Positions 1-28,169 of a stretch of DNA of 64,000 bases are shown in pieces. The DNA is from Undaria pinnatifida (lineage: Eukaryota > Sar > Phaeophyceae > Laminariales > Alariaceae). The first letter of the stretch is position 1; every line of letters starts with the position of its first letter. The notes beneath the pieces are model-generated. The model did not search any database, was not told the origin of the DNA, and saw only the letters and a program-made list of their open reading frames with translations. Position numbers and translations under genes: made by a program. The DNA lies in assembly GCA_012845835.1 (NCBI GenBank), contig JABAKD010000014.1, positions 3,952,896 to 4,016,895 on the forward strand. The letters are read 5' to 3'.

Positions 1-295
1 TGGCGTATCAGGTTATCCTCGAGCCTGGTGTAGGTCAGTTTCGTGCGCTCGAATCCCCCCGAGTGCATACTCGTACAAATTCGTGGGGACTTTTTCTTGT
101 GCACAAATTGACTTGCGAAAAGCGCGAGTTAGCAACACTCGATAAAAAAGCGACGAGCAGTGGGATTGCTGAACCTTATTGCGCGATAAAAACTGAAGGC
201 AAGAACCGGGGGGAAGAAGGGACAACACCCTGTGACCACGACTTGTCCAGAAGCTGGAAAGTAGAAGTGTGCAAAAAAGAAAGAAAAAAAAAGGG
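1..295 (+). repeat. tRNA-derived SINE, family 1 (5' end cut by window)
   Basis: Begins inside an A-box-like TGGCGTATCAGG, has a B-box CTCGAATCCCC at about 49-59, and ends in an A-rich tail at 265-295. It is alignable over about 285 bp with the copy at 17855-18150. Confidence 0.75.
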
Positions 296-653
296 GGGGG
301 TCTAGGGTCCACGCCATCTCTCTCGCGATTGGTAAGAACACAGAAAAAAAAAGCCTATTAAAAAGCTCTATAATAAAAGCGAGATATTCTTTGTGTTTTT
401 CTTGTGTACTTTGTTATTTAGTACTCGGAGTATATTTTTATGGGGCTAAAGGACAACGGTAGTTCCGCGTGAGCAGGTAAACCTTAAATCTGTCAAGGGA
501 GGTGTGGAGACACACCGAGAGGTGCGTTGTACGCGCATCCGCAGACTCGAGGGTCAGCACCGAGGATAACCCCAGAGTGCCCCCGAGGATCCAGGATGGC
601 CTTGAACGGGTTTATAGTAACAACGAGATCTAGAGAGGCGTTACGACCCAGGG

Positions 654-1037
654 GACGACGCGCGCTACGATATAGAGGTAGCACTTTTCGTCTGAAATGG
701 TATTGTGAACGGCGGGGGGCTCAACTCAACACAAAATCGTCGGATATATTAAGGTAATTTTTTTTCAACTCAACCCAAAATCGTCGGAAATATTGAGGTA
801 ATTTTTTTTCAACTCCACCCAGAATCGTCGGAAATATTAAGGTCATTTTTTTTTGCCTGATTCTCGTGTTGTGTACCTTAGGCCAGAGATGGGAATTTTC
901 ATCCGGTACATGGTTGCACAGTTATATTCTTCTCTACAAATCATTTTTTTGGGAGAGGTCTTAAGCTCCCTGAAATTGAGGAAAACTCGGAAAAAAAAAA
1001 GTGGTGTGCGCACCTCCATATCTCGTAGCACGCGTCG
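654..1037. mobile_element. MITE family A, copy with expanded interior
   Basis: Ends read GCGCGCTACGATATAGAGGT and, inverted, ACCTCCATATCTCGTAGCACGCGTC. The interior contains the family's TCTGAA.TGG..., AAAATCGTCGGAAA and AGCTCCC..AAATTGAGG blocks. One internal block is present three times (722-853). Confidence 0.75.
722..853. repeat. 44-bp tandem repeat, three units, inside MITE A
   Basis: Units 722-765, 766-809 and 810-853 each read CAACTC.ACCCAAAATCGTCGG and end in a run of eight T. They differ by a few substitutions only. Confidence 0.9.
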
Positions 1038-1139
1038 GACCGGGGATCTGGTATCCACAGTGGGTCCAAGGCCGGTAAAGACGCCCTCCCTAAATTACCC
1101 GCCCCGTGCGCTGAGTTACTAAATACCTACCCGTAGAAA

Positions 1140-1405
1140 CAGGAAATATCCGGGGCTGTTCACGGGCCAGGGCGTCCCCCGGCCCGCTGGTCGGGTCGGG
1201 ACTTTTTCAAAAAATCGCGGGTGAACTCGGATCGGGTCAGGAGGTGTTCGAAATCTCACTCGCGTTGGATCGGACCGGGTCAGGAGGTTTGCAAATATCA
1301 CATTGTGGGTCGGATCGGGTCAACTTGACCCGGTTCGACCCGTGAGAAGCGATCCGACCAGCGTGAAAAGCCCCGCAAATATCGACCCCGTCCGGCCCGC
1401 GTGTT
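1140..1405. repeat. Dispersed GGGTCGGGTC-rich palindromic repeat
   Basis: Contains GGGTCGGATCGGGTC blocks, CAGGAGGTGTTCGAAATCTCAC, and a complementary GACCCGGTTCGACCCG block. Relatives lie at 11535-11730, 48145-48395, 50335-50580 and 62845-63010. Confidence 0.8.
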
Positions 1406-1844
1406 CGTTAAAGCTTGGCTTGTCCCACCGAGTAGCAGCGTCCGGCCATCAACGACTCGTTCGATACGTGCAGACGAAGAAATGATACATACCTGTGGTG
1501 TACGGAGACGAAACCACCTCTTAACGCAATTCTACCACCGTCCTCGTCCAAAAAAGAAGGAAAAAACAAGAACAGGAGCGCCACGAGGCTTCCGCGGATC
1601 AGGGATAAGTGATCGCTCATTAGAACTGCGGTACGGGTCCGGATTGTTATGCATTTTTTTTGTTTTCGTTCTGCGCCTTCCGCTCCCCACCCCACTCAGA
1701 GCCGGGTGGCGGTCTTCGTCCTGTTATCGCTCATGCTGCGGCGCGGCGCAAGACTGTGGGATCGTTGTCTTCTATTAATATTAATAACGCTTTCGCCGAT
1801 AATTTTTCGCCCCGCCGTTTTCGTCGACACACGTGTTCTCGCTC

Positions 1845-2235
1845 CCCAGAAAACACACCGTCTTCGTCCAACAAGGAAGCAAAAAACACTGTTTTCGCCC
1901 AAAAAGGAAGCAAAAAACTCCGTTTTCGTCCAAAGAGGAAGCAAAAACGACCGTTATTGTCCAATAGGGAAGGAAAACACACCATACAGGAACTGAACCA
2001 CCTCTCAACGCAATTTTACCGCCGTCATCATCCCGAGAGAAAGAAAAAACACAGAAAAAACATAGGACTGTGCTTTCGTCTTCGTCCAAAAAGAAAGAAA
2101 AGAGCAGAAAAACCACCGCCTTCTTCCAAAAAGGGGGGGGGAAAAAACACCGCCCTGGTCCAAAAAGGAGCCAAAAAACACCGTCCTCGTCCAAAAAGAA
2201 AGGAAAAACCACCGTGCTCTTCCAAAACAGAAAAC
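1845..2235. repeat. Imperfect minisatellite, GTCCAAAAAGGAAGCAAAAAAC type
   Basis: About a dozen irregular units of roughly 30 bp built on TTCGTCCAAAAAGGAAGCAAAAA. They create several overlapping long open frames, which I do not treat as genes. Confidence 0.8.
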
Positions 2236-2399
2236 CATAAACGAGAACACGAAAGAACACGCACGAACGCACGCGGGGTGAAGACAAAACGCCTCCGTCT
2301 CACTATCCACTGAAACTACCAACAACCATAAAAAAGTTTACACGCCAAGTCGACTTCCCCCTGCACCCCCCGCTCGCTTGTTTATCGCCTCCCCTGAGA

Positions 2400-2560
2400 C
2401 CACCGAGCGCGGGTGCCGTGGCACCCCCCCCCGACCCCTTCTCACCCCCCCCTCCCCCGTCCCCCCTCTGTCCCCCCCCCCCCTTTCCCTCTCTCCCTTC
2501 CAACACCCGCTCCCTGCCCCGCCCCACCCCCCGCCAACTTTCTGTTCAACTTTTCCCCTC
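2400..2560. repeat. C-rich polypyrimidine tract
   Basis: More than 80 percent C with T; no gene or further structure seen. Confidence 0.8.
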
Positions 2561-2679
2561 CTTTGTTTAGAAGCGTCAGCCTGCTCATCGATGGGATTAG
2601 TTATACGAAGTGGGGATTAGTTACAGGACACGAGGTACAGCACGGGGGGTACAACTCCATTTCCACCAGTCATTAGAGC

Positions 2680-3090
2680 AGTACCCTCTAGTACGGGGTC
2701 CCAGTTTAGTGCGGTGAAAAATCGCTTGTCACGACTCCGTCCCTACAGAGTCCCCCGATAGTGCGGTACCATGTAGTGCAGAATCCAAGTTTAGTGCGGT
2801 GAAAAGTCGCTTGTTCCGTCTCCGTCCCTACAGAGCCCCACGTTAGTGCGGTACCCTATAGTGCAGGACGCCAGGTTAGTGCGGTGAAAATCGCTTGTCA
2901 CGACCTCGTCCGACTGAGTGCCACCAACTATCCCGGGATAGGGACAACTCGGGGTCCCGCTTTAGTGCGGTCATTGACATCTGACAAAGCACCGCACTAT
3001 AGAGGGATCACGACTCTACCGCGGGCATTGCCACCTGGCAATGCACCGCACTGTGGAGGGACCACGACTCTACCGGGGTTAGGCCATAAG
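2680..3090. repeat. Tandem AGTGCGGT-rich repeat, about 95 bp units
   Basis: Three adjacent units share TTAGTGCGGTGAAAA.TCGCTTGT, and two also share CTCCGTCCCTACAGAG; a degenerate continuation runs to 3090. Related CACTATAG/ACCGGCACTAC segments occur at 7700-7880, 28000-28160, 48490-48620 and 54825-54975. Confidence 0.75.
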
Positions 3091-3249
3091 CGTGATTAGT
3101 CCTGTACGTCACTATAAAAAAATTCAAGCGTAACAAAAAATATATACTGGTATATAAGTAGCGGGTCACATCGCGAAACAAAACAAAGCAGAAAAAAAAC
3201 AACAACTTGCAAGTAGTATAGACACTCGTACAAGTAAGCCTTAGCCGGT

Positions 3250-3650
3250 GAAACAAGGGGGGGGGGGGGGGGGGCTGAGAGTGACTAGTGCAATTAGTAC
3301 AATACTACCGGAACCTTGGTCATAGCTGCCTGCCGCGGTCCTTAGTCGATCCGCTTACTTAAGCGAAACCAGGCACTTCTCCAGCTGTACGATTGTGTTG
3401 TGAAGCACGGAGCAGCGGTGGTAGCGGCAGCGGAGGCGGCGGGGGGGGGGACGGGGGGGAGGGTCGAGGGGGGAGAAGGGGCGTTGAGCACAACCGTTAG
3501 TGTAGATGGGTGGGTGGGTGGGTGAGTGGGTGAGTGGGTGGGTGGGTGAGTGGGTGGGTGGGTGGGTGGGTGAGCGGATGAGTAGGTGGGTGGGTGCGTG
3601 AGTGGGTGGGTGGTTGGGTGGGTAGGTCAGTGGTACGGGAGAGTGGGTGT
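3250..3650. repeat. G-run and (GGGT)n/(GAGTGGGT)n microsatellite; no gene
   Basis: A G18 run near 3257 is followed by scrambled GTAGCGGCAGCGG sequence and then about 130 bp of TGGG/TGAG repeats. This kind of sequence can form G-quadruplexes. Confidence 0.85.
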
Positions 3651-3948
3651 CTCGGCCAGTATTTCACGAGCACCTATCCCGCCCACCAGCACCACAAGCA
3701 CACCTTTGCACTACTCATGACCCCACCGTACATCCAAGCCATTTGTCCCAAAAACAGGGGTGCAGCGGTAAAAAAGGTTGCATCGCTATCACTGAGTTCA
3801 CACATCACGTCAGGTATATAATATATTAAAGATAATTACAAGTGCATAACTACAATAAGCCCCCCAAAACGGGAAACCACGTTACAAACTAATAAAACCT
3901 ACCACTTTTCTTATTATCAGTACCCCTCTGTAAAAATGCCGATTTCGA

Positions 3949-20034
<16,086 letters not shown>

Positions 20035-20124
20035 GGTTGCTGGTATAGTAACGAAACCTGGAAAAGAGGCGTGCATTAACAGGGAGGATGGCGGATTGGG
20101 AGAGGGGCGGGGGGGCAATTATTA

Positions 20125-20440
20125 CCATGCATGACCGTCGTCTGTAAGACCATAGACCCTCGCAACCCTACAATGTCGGAGGGGGGGGGGGGGGGAGGGG
20201 GGGGGGGGAGTACATATATGTTGATTTCCCCCTAATGAAAGTTTTTTACAGTTTCTGTGCACAGACTGATTAACATCACCCTGTTGACCCTGGTACAAGC
20301 TAGTTCTAAGGGGAGTCGCCGACCTATATAACCTCAATGAGGACACACACCCAGAAAATACTGGGGATCGGAGTACCACACACAGCTTGCAAAGATGATT
20401 TTCGACGAAATCTTAATCTTCGATCTCACAGCTGTATGTA
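20125..20440 (+). repeat. Partial 200-bp repeat, G-run, then a 180-bp dispersed repeat
   Basis: A fragment of the CATGCATAGCCG repeat (20125-20170) and a G-run are followed by CTGATTAACATCACCCTGTTG ... CAATGAGGACACACACCCAG and a hairpin element (20386-20435). The same order recurs at 24690-24945, where an extra segment of about 85 bp lies between the blocks. Confidence 0.7.
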
Positions 20441-20859
20441 TTCTAGTTTTAATAATAAAAAAATCACAAAAAAGGAGAAAATAACAACAGAACAACAGAG
20501 TGAGATCAAAGGATAGAAGAAAAAAAAGAGAGCAGACACGTGGGGAAAATAAAAGCAACGGAAAGAAACACCAAAATTTTACTCTTCAGCTCAGCTCGTA
20601 AGTCTCTATGCCAGTTGGAGGCGTTTTTAGTCGGGGGGGGGGGGGGTAGGGGACATGCCGAAGTTCCTCCTACAATGCATACGAGTATTTTCTCGAGCTC
20701 TAGAAAACGTCCGGAAAGACCCCTACCGGTAAGTACGCAAGTACGCATCCCTGAGCTGTTTTCGACGCTAAGCCATCTCCTGAGTAAGCCGTGACTACGG
20801 AAGTCGACCTGTCTAACCTTCTTCCACGTGGTACAATATACAACCACCTGGTGGACAAA

Positions 20860-21180
20860 TCAGATCAATTTTCATTATCTGTGTCTGTCAGAGCAGGTAT
20901 GTAGATCCCTGATCTGTTCGTATTATGTCAGGCACGGTCTAAATCATGTTGCCGCATGGGAGCTGACATGCATAGTCTAAATCATGTTACCGGTTACCGG
21001 ATGGGAGCTGTATGATCTTTACACGACCTACGAGTAGCACATATTTCCTAGGTTGAATCTGTGTTTGGATCTGTGCTACACAATCCTGCACAAATGCCAT
21101 AACGACATACCTGGTATACAGGATCTAGAATGTCTCGTACGAATATGATCTAATTCGTGGTCTGCCCGACGTGTTCTCTT
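20860..21180. repeat. Dispersed AGATCT-rich repeat, copy 3
   Basis: Carries TGTAGATCCCTGATCTGTTC, GGATGGGAGCTG, GGTTGAATCTGTGTT and GATCTAATTCGTGGTCTGCC blocks, in the order of copies 1, 2 and 4. Confidence 0.65.
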
Positions 21181-21189
21181 TCCAGCTCC

Positions 21190-21820
21190 TAAACTTATCC
21201 TAGTCTAACTCCAACTGTTTGTCCCCATATCGGGAGTGCGGTGCTAAAAGGATTGATACGTTGATACATGGCCTTGATTCTTCGCGCGCAGAGGGTTCGG
21301 TCCCAAGTTGGAGAGTGAAGGTGGAAGTGATGCGGAAGATTGAACAACGGCGTCTGGGGTTTGGTGGGGCAGTATACTATATATGATGAATAGGAGGCGT
21401 GATTGGGTAAGGGATCGGGGAGATATATACGTTGGATAGAGCGAGATGCTGCTGTTTTACGAAAGGATATTCGACTTATATCGGAGAACTGCATCTACGC
21501 CATATTTATCGTTGGAGGATAGTAATACCAACAATATTAATAGTACTAACAATACTAAAAATAACAACAACATGAAAACAGGGCGAGTTTGATTTGATGA
21601 TGTAGAAGCGATCTCCTGGATACAGCGTCATCACGCGAGTCCACGTGTCTGCCCTTTTCCCCCGTATGGCACAACAAACTCTTGGATCATATAGCGCAGC
21701 GAGCTTCAGCTCGAGGGAGGTGAGCTCATACTCTCTGCCGGGAGACGGATTTCAGAAACAGCACCACAAAAAAATCACGACCAGACTGTGGCAGTGATTA
21801 ATAACGTCCACACATCGGAC
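21190..21820. other. No gene recognised
   Basis: Mixed sequence with an AATATTAATAGTACTAACAAT stretch near 21535. A 99-residue minus frame at 21195-21494 has no splice context or recognisable motif. Confidence 0.35.
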
Positions 21821-22110
21821 AAGTCATGATCTACTCGCACATGATCTGGATCCTCCATCTGTCGCGATGGTACCTGCGCAGGGTCTGACTAGTACAGACC
21901 CGACCCACGGAAAACGTGCTCTGTCGGGCAGATGACACGGCTCCCACGGTACAACATAATCTAGACCCATGCACAGACCAGGGATCCATCTACCTGCCCC
22001 AAAGGCCCAGTTACCAGTTACAGTATTCTTGCACGTATCACACGTGCAAGGTTTTTCAGAGATTTGCACGTGAATTTATCAGCGATATTTTATGCTTGTG
22101 CTGACGGAGC
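21820..22110. repeat. Dispersed AGATCT-rich repeat, copy 4
   Basis: GATCTACTCGCACATGATCTGG, CAGATGACACGGCTCCCACG and GCACGTGAATTTATC blocks; densely palindromic. Confidence 0.6.
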
Positions 22111-22770
22111 AGTAACGGGGACCGCCGGGAGGAACAGCTCGGGCTATCGCTATATTGGGAACCGAAGGACACGCCAGAAAACCAGCTGGATTGCGAATGC
22201 AATTGAGTTAAATTGACACACGACGTGCAATAAAATACGTGCCAGTGTGGTGAGCCTAAGCCTTTTGTTTTTCTCCATCCGCTGGAGGGTCAAAAAGAAA
22301 AAGAAAAAAGAAGATGAACGTATCCGAGGACCAACGCCCGGATGGGTAGGGTGGCCCGGGAGCTGGACCAAGTCCGGTGGAACGCAATTTTCTCATGGCC
22401 GGGGGTTTTGTCAGTGGGTGAGCTTGCGCAAGTCCCACATTACACGGAACGACGACGTTCCGGGTGGCTATCTCCACCATCTCCACCGCACCTGATCCCC
22501 ACGGTTCAGGTCGGGTCGGCACACTCACGCATCCGCATCAACGGCAGCTTGCGCTGCTGGGGTAGTAACGGGGACCGCCGGTAGGGACAGTTCGTGCCGT
22601 CGCCACCACGGGAACTGAAGGATACGCCAGCTATGATAGCGCTGGATTGCGAATACAATTGGGCAAAAAATGACGCACTATGTGTATGAATGAAACCACG
22701 TGAAAGTGTAGTACGCCTAAGCTTTATTTTCCCCATCCGCTGGAGGGGAAAAAAAATAAAAGAACTAAAA
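22110..22770 (+). repeat. Two direct copies of a 210-bp repeat (GTAACGGGGACCGCCGG)
   Basis: Copies at 22110-22315 and 22560-22770 run from AGTAACGGGGACCGCCGG through GGATTGCGAAT.CAATTG to CCATCCGCTGGAGGG and an A-rich tail. A relative sits inside a MITE A at 44715-44912 and a tail at 5085-5180. Confidence 0.8.
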
Positions 22771-22849
22771 AAATGTTTGGAGGCTCCTTGTGTGCAGGTC
22801 GGCAGAAAACGATGTGCAACACCATACACCATACCAATCCGTCCCCCGA

Positions 22850-23045
22850 CCTAACCCTAACCCTAGAACCCTAATCTTAACCCCAGCCGCAGTCCTTGGA
22901 GGGCTCGAGGCCGGCACGAGGTCGGCAGGGGCCATCGTGCCACACATCGCTAATGAACGTACCCACAAATCTGATAAAACCTTGCACGTACGTGCGATTG
23001 TGGCTGGGGTGCTGAAAGCCATTGCAGTATGGTCATGGAAATGGG
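22850..23045 (+). other. Telomere-like CCCTAA words and an unassigned open stretch
   Basis: CCTAACCCTAACCCTAGAACCC at 22851 precedes a plus frame AAVLGGLEAGTRSAGAIV and onward to VAGVLKAIAV. It follows an acceptor-like CTTAACCCCAG and could be an exon, but no donor or family is recognised. Confidence 0.3.
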
Positions 23046-23084
23046 GATCAGATATCTCTTATGTGCGAAAACTGCTAAGGGATC

Positions 23085-23565
23085 AGAGGGTACTAATTTG
23101 TTTCACCACTTGCAAAAGGTTAACCAATTGCTTACCCAACCTAAGCCTTATAACATTCTCCCCACCTGAAACGGCGGGAGAGCAGTTCGGCCGAATAAAC
23201 GGGCCGACGTGTCAATATCCAAGCGGTTTCAGTTCCTAGGTATGACGGGGAGAGTACTCTTCAAGTTCGACATGGGGAAAGTCTGAAAAGTTTATTATTG
23301 GATGTTGGGATTCGAACCCACGACCCAAAATAATATGGTCTGTCGACGACGCCATTTGTTTAGGAATTAGAGGGTATTATTCCGTTCGACATGGGGAAAG
23401 TCGTGAAAAATAATTGTTGATGGATGCTGGGATTCAAACCCACGACCGAAAAAAAACATGGCCCTGTCGACGAGGCCATTTGTTGAGGAATTAGAGGGTA
23501 TTAGTCCGTTCGACCACTGATCAAAGGTTGACCAATTTTACCTGCCCAAACTAAGCCTTCACAAT
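23085..23565 (-). repeat. tRNA-derived SINE, family 2, two copies
   Basis: Both contain, on the minus strand, AATGGCGTCGTCGACAG or AATGGCCTCGTCGACAG and a B-box GTGGGTT(C/T)GAATCCCA. The first also carries the body GAAACCGCTTGG..., CCGTTTATTCGGCC and the end TTGGTTAACCTTTTGCAAGTGG. The plus-strand relatives are at 38335-38735. Confidence 0.7.
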
Positions 23566-24164
23566 GAAACGTTAAAAAAAAGAAAAAAAAACGGCACAAC
23601 AAAACCCCAAATCGCACGCCGGAAACGGTGTAAAACGACCACAAAGAAATAATCCGTGTTCTCCTATCCGGTGACGCTAACACTTCACTTGTTTTACCTT
23701 GATCGGTTGTGATTGTTTTCGGCTTTCTCCGTCTTACAGTGACCACAGACTTTGTACGTATCTCTCGAGGATGAGGAATCAGCACGGACACTGGGTGTAT
23801 TGATGTCGTTGGCTAGAAAAAACGGTTTGTTGCGAAGACAGCACACACAGCATGACAGTGCTGTTCTGGTGGAACTTCCGATTTTGGCGGGTAAAGTCAC
23901 GTAGCATCACTACTACTGTTTGTGTGATGGGCCCTGCCAGCGGCTAATTACAGTCAGATTTGAACTTACGATTCCTTGCGTTGTACAGTTGGGTACTCCG
24001 ATTCAAGAGCGCCCCTAACAAGCCGGAACACTCGCTCTACAAAGCGCTCTGATCTGTAGTGGGCACTATGTAGCGTTTAGTGTGGCGGGACATGTCGAGT
24101 TGGCCGCTCTGAACTCCCGAATGCTCTTAACCAAAGACGTTGGTTGACGGCACTCTGGACTTTT

Positions 24165-24325
24165 GACGGACAACCGTCAAGGACCGCTTCATACTAAAAC
24201 AAGTATATCACGTCTAACGAGGCCTTGACGGGACAAGGCTCGACCGTCAAGGACAGCTCCATATTAAAATCAGTATAATACGTCGAAAGAGGCCGTGACG
24301 GGACAAAACTAGACCGTCTACCGAC
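24165..24325 (+). repeat. Two-unit tandem repeat, about 70 bp
   Basis: GACCGTCAAGGACAGCTCCA ... GGCCGTGACGGGACAA repeated with few changes. Confidence 0.85.
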
Positions 24326-24689
24326 ATACTAGCTCTTAATTCGGGTGGGTACCCACTCTGTAGGTGTAGTTGAGACACCACCATTTACCATCTCCCAAGC
24401 CGTAATCGTCAGTTTATGTTGTCACTTCTTCGCTTTGATATTCCAAAACGGGTTTCGTACGTAATAACGCACCAGTACCGTGGGTACCCGGATTTAAGAG
24501 CACCCACGACAAGAAGCAGCATTCGGGACTTGAGAGCGGATAAATAAGAATGTTCCGCCTACACTAGAAGGTATATATTGCCCACTACAGATGAGGCCAA
24601 TGAGTAGGTAAGAGCAGTTGTTTCGGCTTGTCACGGGGCTCTCTTAAATCGGGATATCTACTGTAGTTAATACCTGGTATATATATGAG

Positions 24690-24950
24690 TTGATTAACAT
24701 CGCCCTGTTGACCCTGGTACAAGCTATACTGCAGTTGTAAGGGGAGTCGACGACCCATATCGAGTGACTGGAGCCGGTCCTGTGACTACGGACTTGATTA
24801 CGCGAGTTACTGTGAGAACAACAACAACAACAACAGTCCTTAATGAGGACAGACACCCAGTAAAACGCGCGATCGGAGCATCACATACACCTTGCAAAGA
24901 TGTGAGTTTCGACGAAATCTTCGAACTCTCAGCTGGAGTGTAATTATATT
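24690..24950 (+). repeat. Dispersed repeat with apparent insertion
   Basis: Matches 20258-20440, but a block with CCTGTGACTACGGACTTGA and GAGTTACTGTGAGAAC is inserted. The same block stands alone at 18160-18215. Confidence 0.65.
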
Positions 24951-24984
24951 TTCATGATATACCTGGTATACCTGGTAGGTGGTA

Positions 24985-25165
24985 GCCGGTCGCGCCGGTG
25001 GTCAAGTGGATGCCCTCGAATGCTATACTACTACAGTTGGTTCTGGGGTTCGAATCTCACACGGACCGGACTTTAGAGTTTCGCCCCGGTGGTCTAGTGT
25101 TTACCCTCGAATGGCGCTATCAATTGAGTTCGTTGCGATATAGGGTTCGAATCTGACGTGTGTGT
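24985..25165 (+). repeat. Two tandem tRNA-like SINE heads, family 1
   Basis: First: CCGGTCGCGCCGGTGGTCAA ... GGGGTTCGAATCTC, with terminal CCGGTC/GACCGG complementarity. Second: CCCCGGTGGTCTAGTGTTTA ... AGGGTTCGAATCTG. The A and B boxes are well formed, but anticodon arms are not tRNA-like. Confidence 0.75.
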
Positions 25166-25389
25166 GTGTGTGTGTGTGTTCTTCACATTAAACCGTTTTT
25201 CTACTCGTCGACATCCAGCACACCCATTGTCCGTACTGATTCTTCACCCTAGAAAGATCAGCTCTGTGGTCACAAGCCACGACACAGAGATAATGCATCG
25301 TAATGCATTCGACAACGCAATGTGATGCCCTAGTACTGGGTACGACAGGCACAACATACATACGTCAGCAACAGAAATACATTGGAAGA

Positions 25390-25570
25390 GAGAAATACGA
25401 AATAAACAAAAACAAAAACAAAAACAAAAAACAAATAAAAACAAAGATAAAAATAAAAACAAAAAATGAAACAAACAAAACGAAGGGGAAATCGAAGAAA
25501 CAACCCAACCGGAGAGGAGAGCCAAAGCTCGGAAAAGAAACACAATAAAATGAAATAAAATAAATTAAAG
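25390..25570 (+). repeat. (AAACAA)n / AAAATA A-rich microsatellite
   Basis: About 150 bp of AAACAAAAAC-type repeats; no gene. Confidence 0.85.
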
Positions 25571-25659
25571 TAAAACCAAAATAAGATAATCCGACGTGGG
25601 TCGGACTCTTGAGTTTATTTTTAAAAATAAAAAATACAAGGGCTCCGCTCCGCGGGCGG

Positions 25660-26350
25660 CTGACGCCGCCCGCTACGCTCGCGCAAAGGAAGATTTCAAC
25701 TAATAAATGTGAAGGGGGCAGAAAAAAGAGGCCCATGACTTAGTGCAACTAGCGATTTGATAATGCCAAGAGCTACTTGTGCGGAGCTGATTGCCCTGTC
25801 TGTGCTGTGCTGTATGTTGGCGATGTCACGTTCAGATCGGCAGTAGTACGGGTGTAATTTGCGAAGAAAAAATCGCAAAGAGGACCGAGATGGAGAACAA
25901 AACCAACGAAAAAGCAAAAAGACGAGTACACACACGTACCAGCGGTACCTGGTACCTGGTACTTCGCCCAATACCTGGTGGTACTCTGTGTGGTTCTAAA
26001 GAAAGCACAGGGCTCTGCAAGGTTGATGACGCCGCCCGCTACGCTCGCGCAAGGAAGAGTGCATCTATTCAATAACTGAAAAATGTAAATAAATGGGGCA
26101 GCAAGAAGAGGCCCGTGATTATTTGGTGCGAATGGCGAATTGATAATAATGCCAAGAGGTGCTTGTGCAGAGCTAATTGCCCTGCGCTGTGCTGTGTGCT
26201 TGTTGATGTCACGTTCTGAACAGCAGTACGTGCGATATTTGCGGGGGGGGGGGGGCATGGGGACCGAGAGAGGACAATCATCTGAAGAAAGCAAAAAGAC
26301 GAGTACACAAAACACGTACATAAACCTGGTATCTGTATCATACCTGGTAC
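25660..26350 (+). repeat. Large tandem duplication, two units of about 330 bp
   Basis: Each unit runs GACGCCGCCCGCTACGCTCG, then GCGCAA.GGAAGA, TAATGCCAAGAG, GATGTCACGTTC and AAAGCAAAAAGACGAGTACA and ends in TACCTGGTAC words. A diverged piece lies at 26590-26760. Confidence 0.85.
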
Positions 26351-26849
26351 TACAACTACTACTATTAATATTAACAGTAACTGCTGCCGAATGTTCAAAA
26401 GAACGCACAGCGCCGCAAGACACGGCACGGCACCGCACTGCGCTGCGCTGCGCTGCGCTGCTGAGCTATATATAGCCGTGCTGAACTGAGCTTGGGGTGC
26501 ATTGTTTGTGATCCAATAACAACGTCATATGTACAACTGGTGTAGTATTAATAGTACCGGTACGTGGTATGATACTTCGAATATTATTGGCATGCACGAA
26601 CTAGTAAAGAAGTACAGCAAAGCACGCAGCATGGCAGAGCACGGCAAAGCACACCGCTTCGCTCTGCTGAGCTAGCGCTGGGCTGCGGTACGCTGCTGAG
26701 CTGAGCTGCAGGGCATCGCAGGGCACTGCACTGCGCTGCGTTGCTGTGAGCTAAAGCGCTGCGATGGGGTGCTCGGCGGTGTGGAGCTGATGAGCCAAGC
26801 CCAGATCTCAGCTGATAAAACTTCGTCAAGTACAAAACAAATGGTGGTA

Positions 26850-27880
26850 ATCAAAGAAAAGCTAAAGCTGGACCGTTCCGCAACCAATGCACAGGCGGCA
26901 AATTAGCGGCAAATGGTAGGAAGTTCAACTTACTGGGAAAAAAAGAAGAAAAAATCGCGAAAAAGTTCAAAATCGTGTTGGCAGAACAAACAAATTTGCA
27001 GGAAGCAGCTGAAAAGTCAAGACACAACTGGCAAAACGAGCAGAAACAAAAACAATAAAGGCCGAGCAAGAAACCAAAGGAAAAGCTGGACCGTTCCGCA
27101 AGTAAGCTGGACCGTCCGACCCCGGAAATGCCAGGGATGCACCAACCGAGCACTCTCAGCAGAAATAAGTTAGTATGTTTATATAAAAAAATCAACGGCT
27201 GAGAGCGCCCAGCAGTGTGGGTAGGCACAATTCGACGCGAGCCGATGGGGGCAGAAAAAGGGCTGACGCCTTCTCGTGATACAAATGAAGGTGCGTACCG
27301 TAGTGGGGAGGGGGAAGAAGAGAAGAGCCTGCCTGCTGCTTAGTGACCCCGGATCTGACTTACGTCTTACGGAGGGAGAAAGTGGAAGAAAAAATGAGGT
27401 CACAGATGGGATGAGTAAAAATGAGGTGATAGTTGATACCTGGTGCTATTAATAGACGTCTGGTACGTTATTTGTCCACTCTGTGGGCCTTGACTGCTAT
27501 ACTGCTGTGCTGCTGTATGCATACCTAAGCGCACCTCCGCGTAGTGGGGCTGCTTTTCCGCGGTGCGTATCGTACCAGGTACAGTTGTTGAACTTACGTT
27601 TACAGTGAACACCCACAGCAGGTGCAACATGTTTTTTTTAGAACGCAGCAGCAGCGGTCGGGCCTTGTGCAACTAATGGACGAGTGCAATTTTTTTGCTG
27701 CTGTGCTGCTATATGATATGAACCGTTGAGGGACTCAATCATGCAGACTTAGAAGCGACGAGCGCCATCCAATCGAGCGTGTAGGAGCATGAGGCAGTTC
27801 GAGTATCGTCGTGCCTCACGGCTTGCCTCACAGCTTCCTGCGTTGCAGCTCGAACACATCGCCAACACCAGCAGCTAGGG
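26850..27880. other. No gene recognised
   Basis: Contains a duplicated AAGCTGGACCGTTCCGCAA (26867 and 27082), AT-runs and TACCTGGT words. No coding pattern or splice-bounded frame is convincing. Confidence 0.4.
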
Positions 27881-27984
27881 TTGCTTCATGTGTTTTTTTT
27901 CGTCAATTTTTTCGTCTGAAGTTCCAAAGAGGTTAATAGGCTGCTGCTGCACTTGCGTGTAAATACAGTCGCGGTCTCTCATCA

Positions 27985-28165
27985 GTGCTGCGCCTTGCAA
28001 GACGACGACACCGGCACTAAAGTGGGACTCTGCACTATCCCGGGATGGTGTCGTACAAGTAGTAGTGCGCGAAGAGTAGCATGTGACAAGCGATTTACAC
28101 CGCACTATACTGAGGCACCGCGCACTAAATGGTACCGCACTATAGCGGGACCACGACCGCTGGAT
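27985..28165. repeat. GCACTATAG-type dispersed repeat
   Basis: Multiple GCACTA words (ACCGGCACTAAAGTGGGAC, ACCGCACTATAGCGGGACC) of the family at 2680-3090. Confidence 0.5.
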
Positions 28166-28169
28166 TATC

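Noticed and set aside
24985-25165. Two candidate tRNA genes
   Set aside because: A and B boxes are present but no acceptable anticodon arm or complete acceptor stem; they fit SINE heads.
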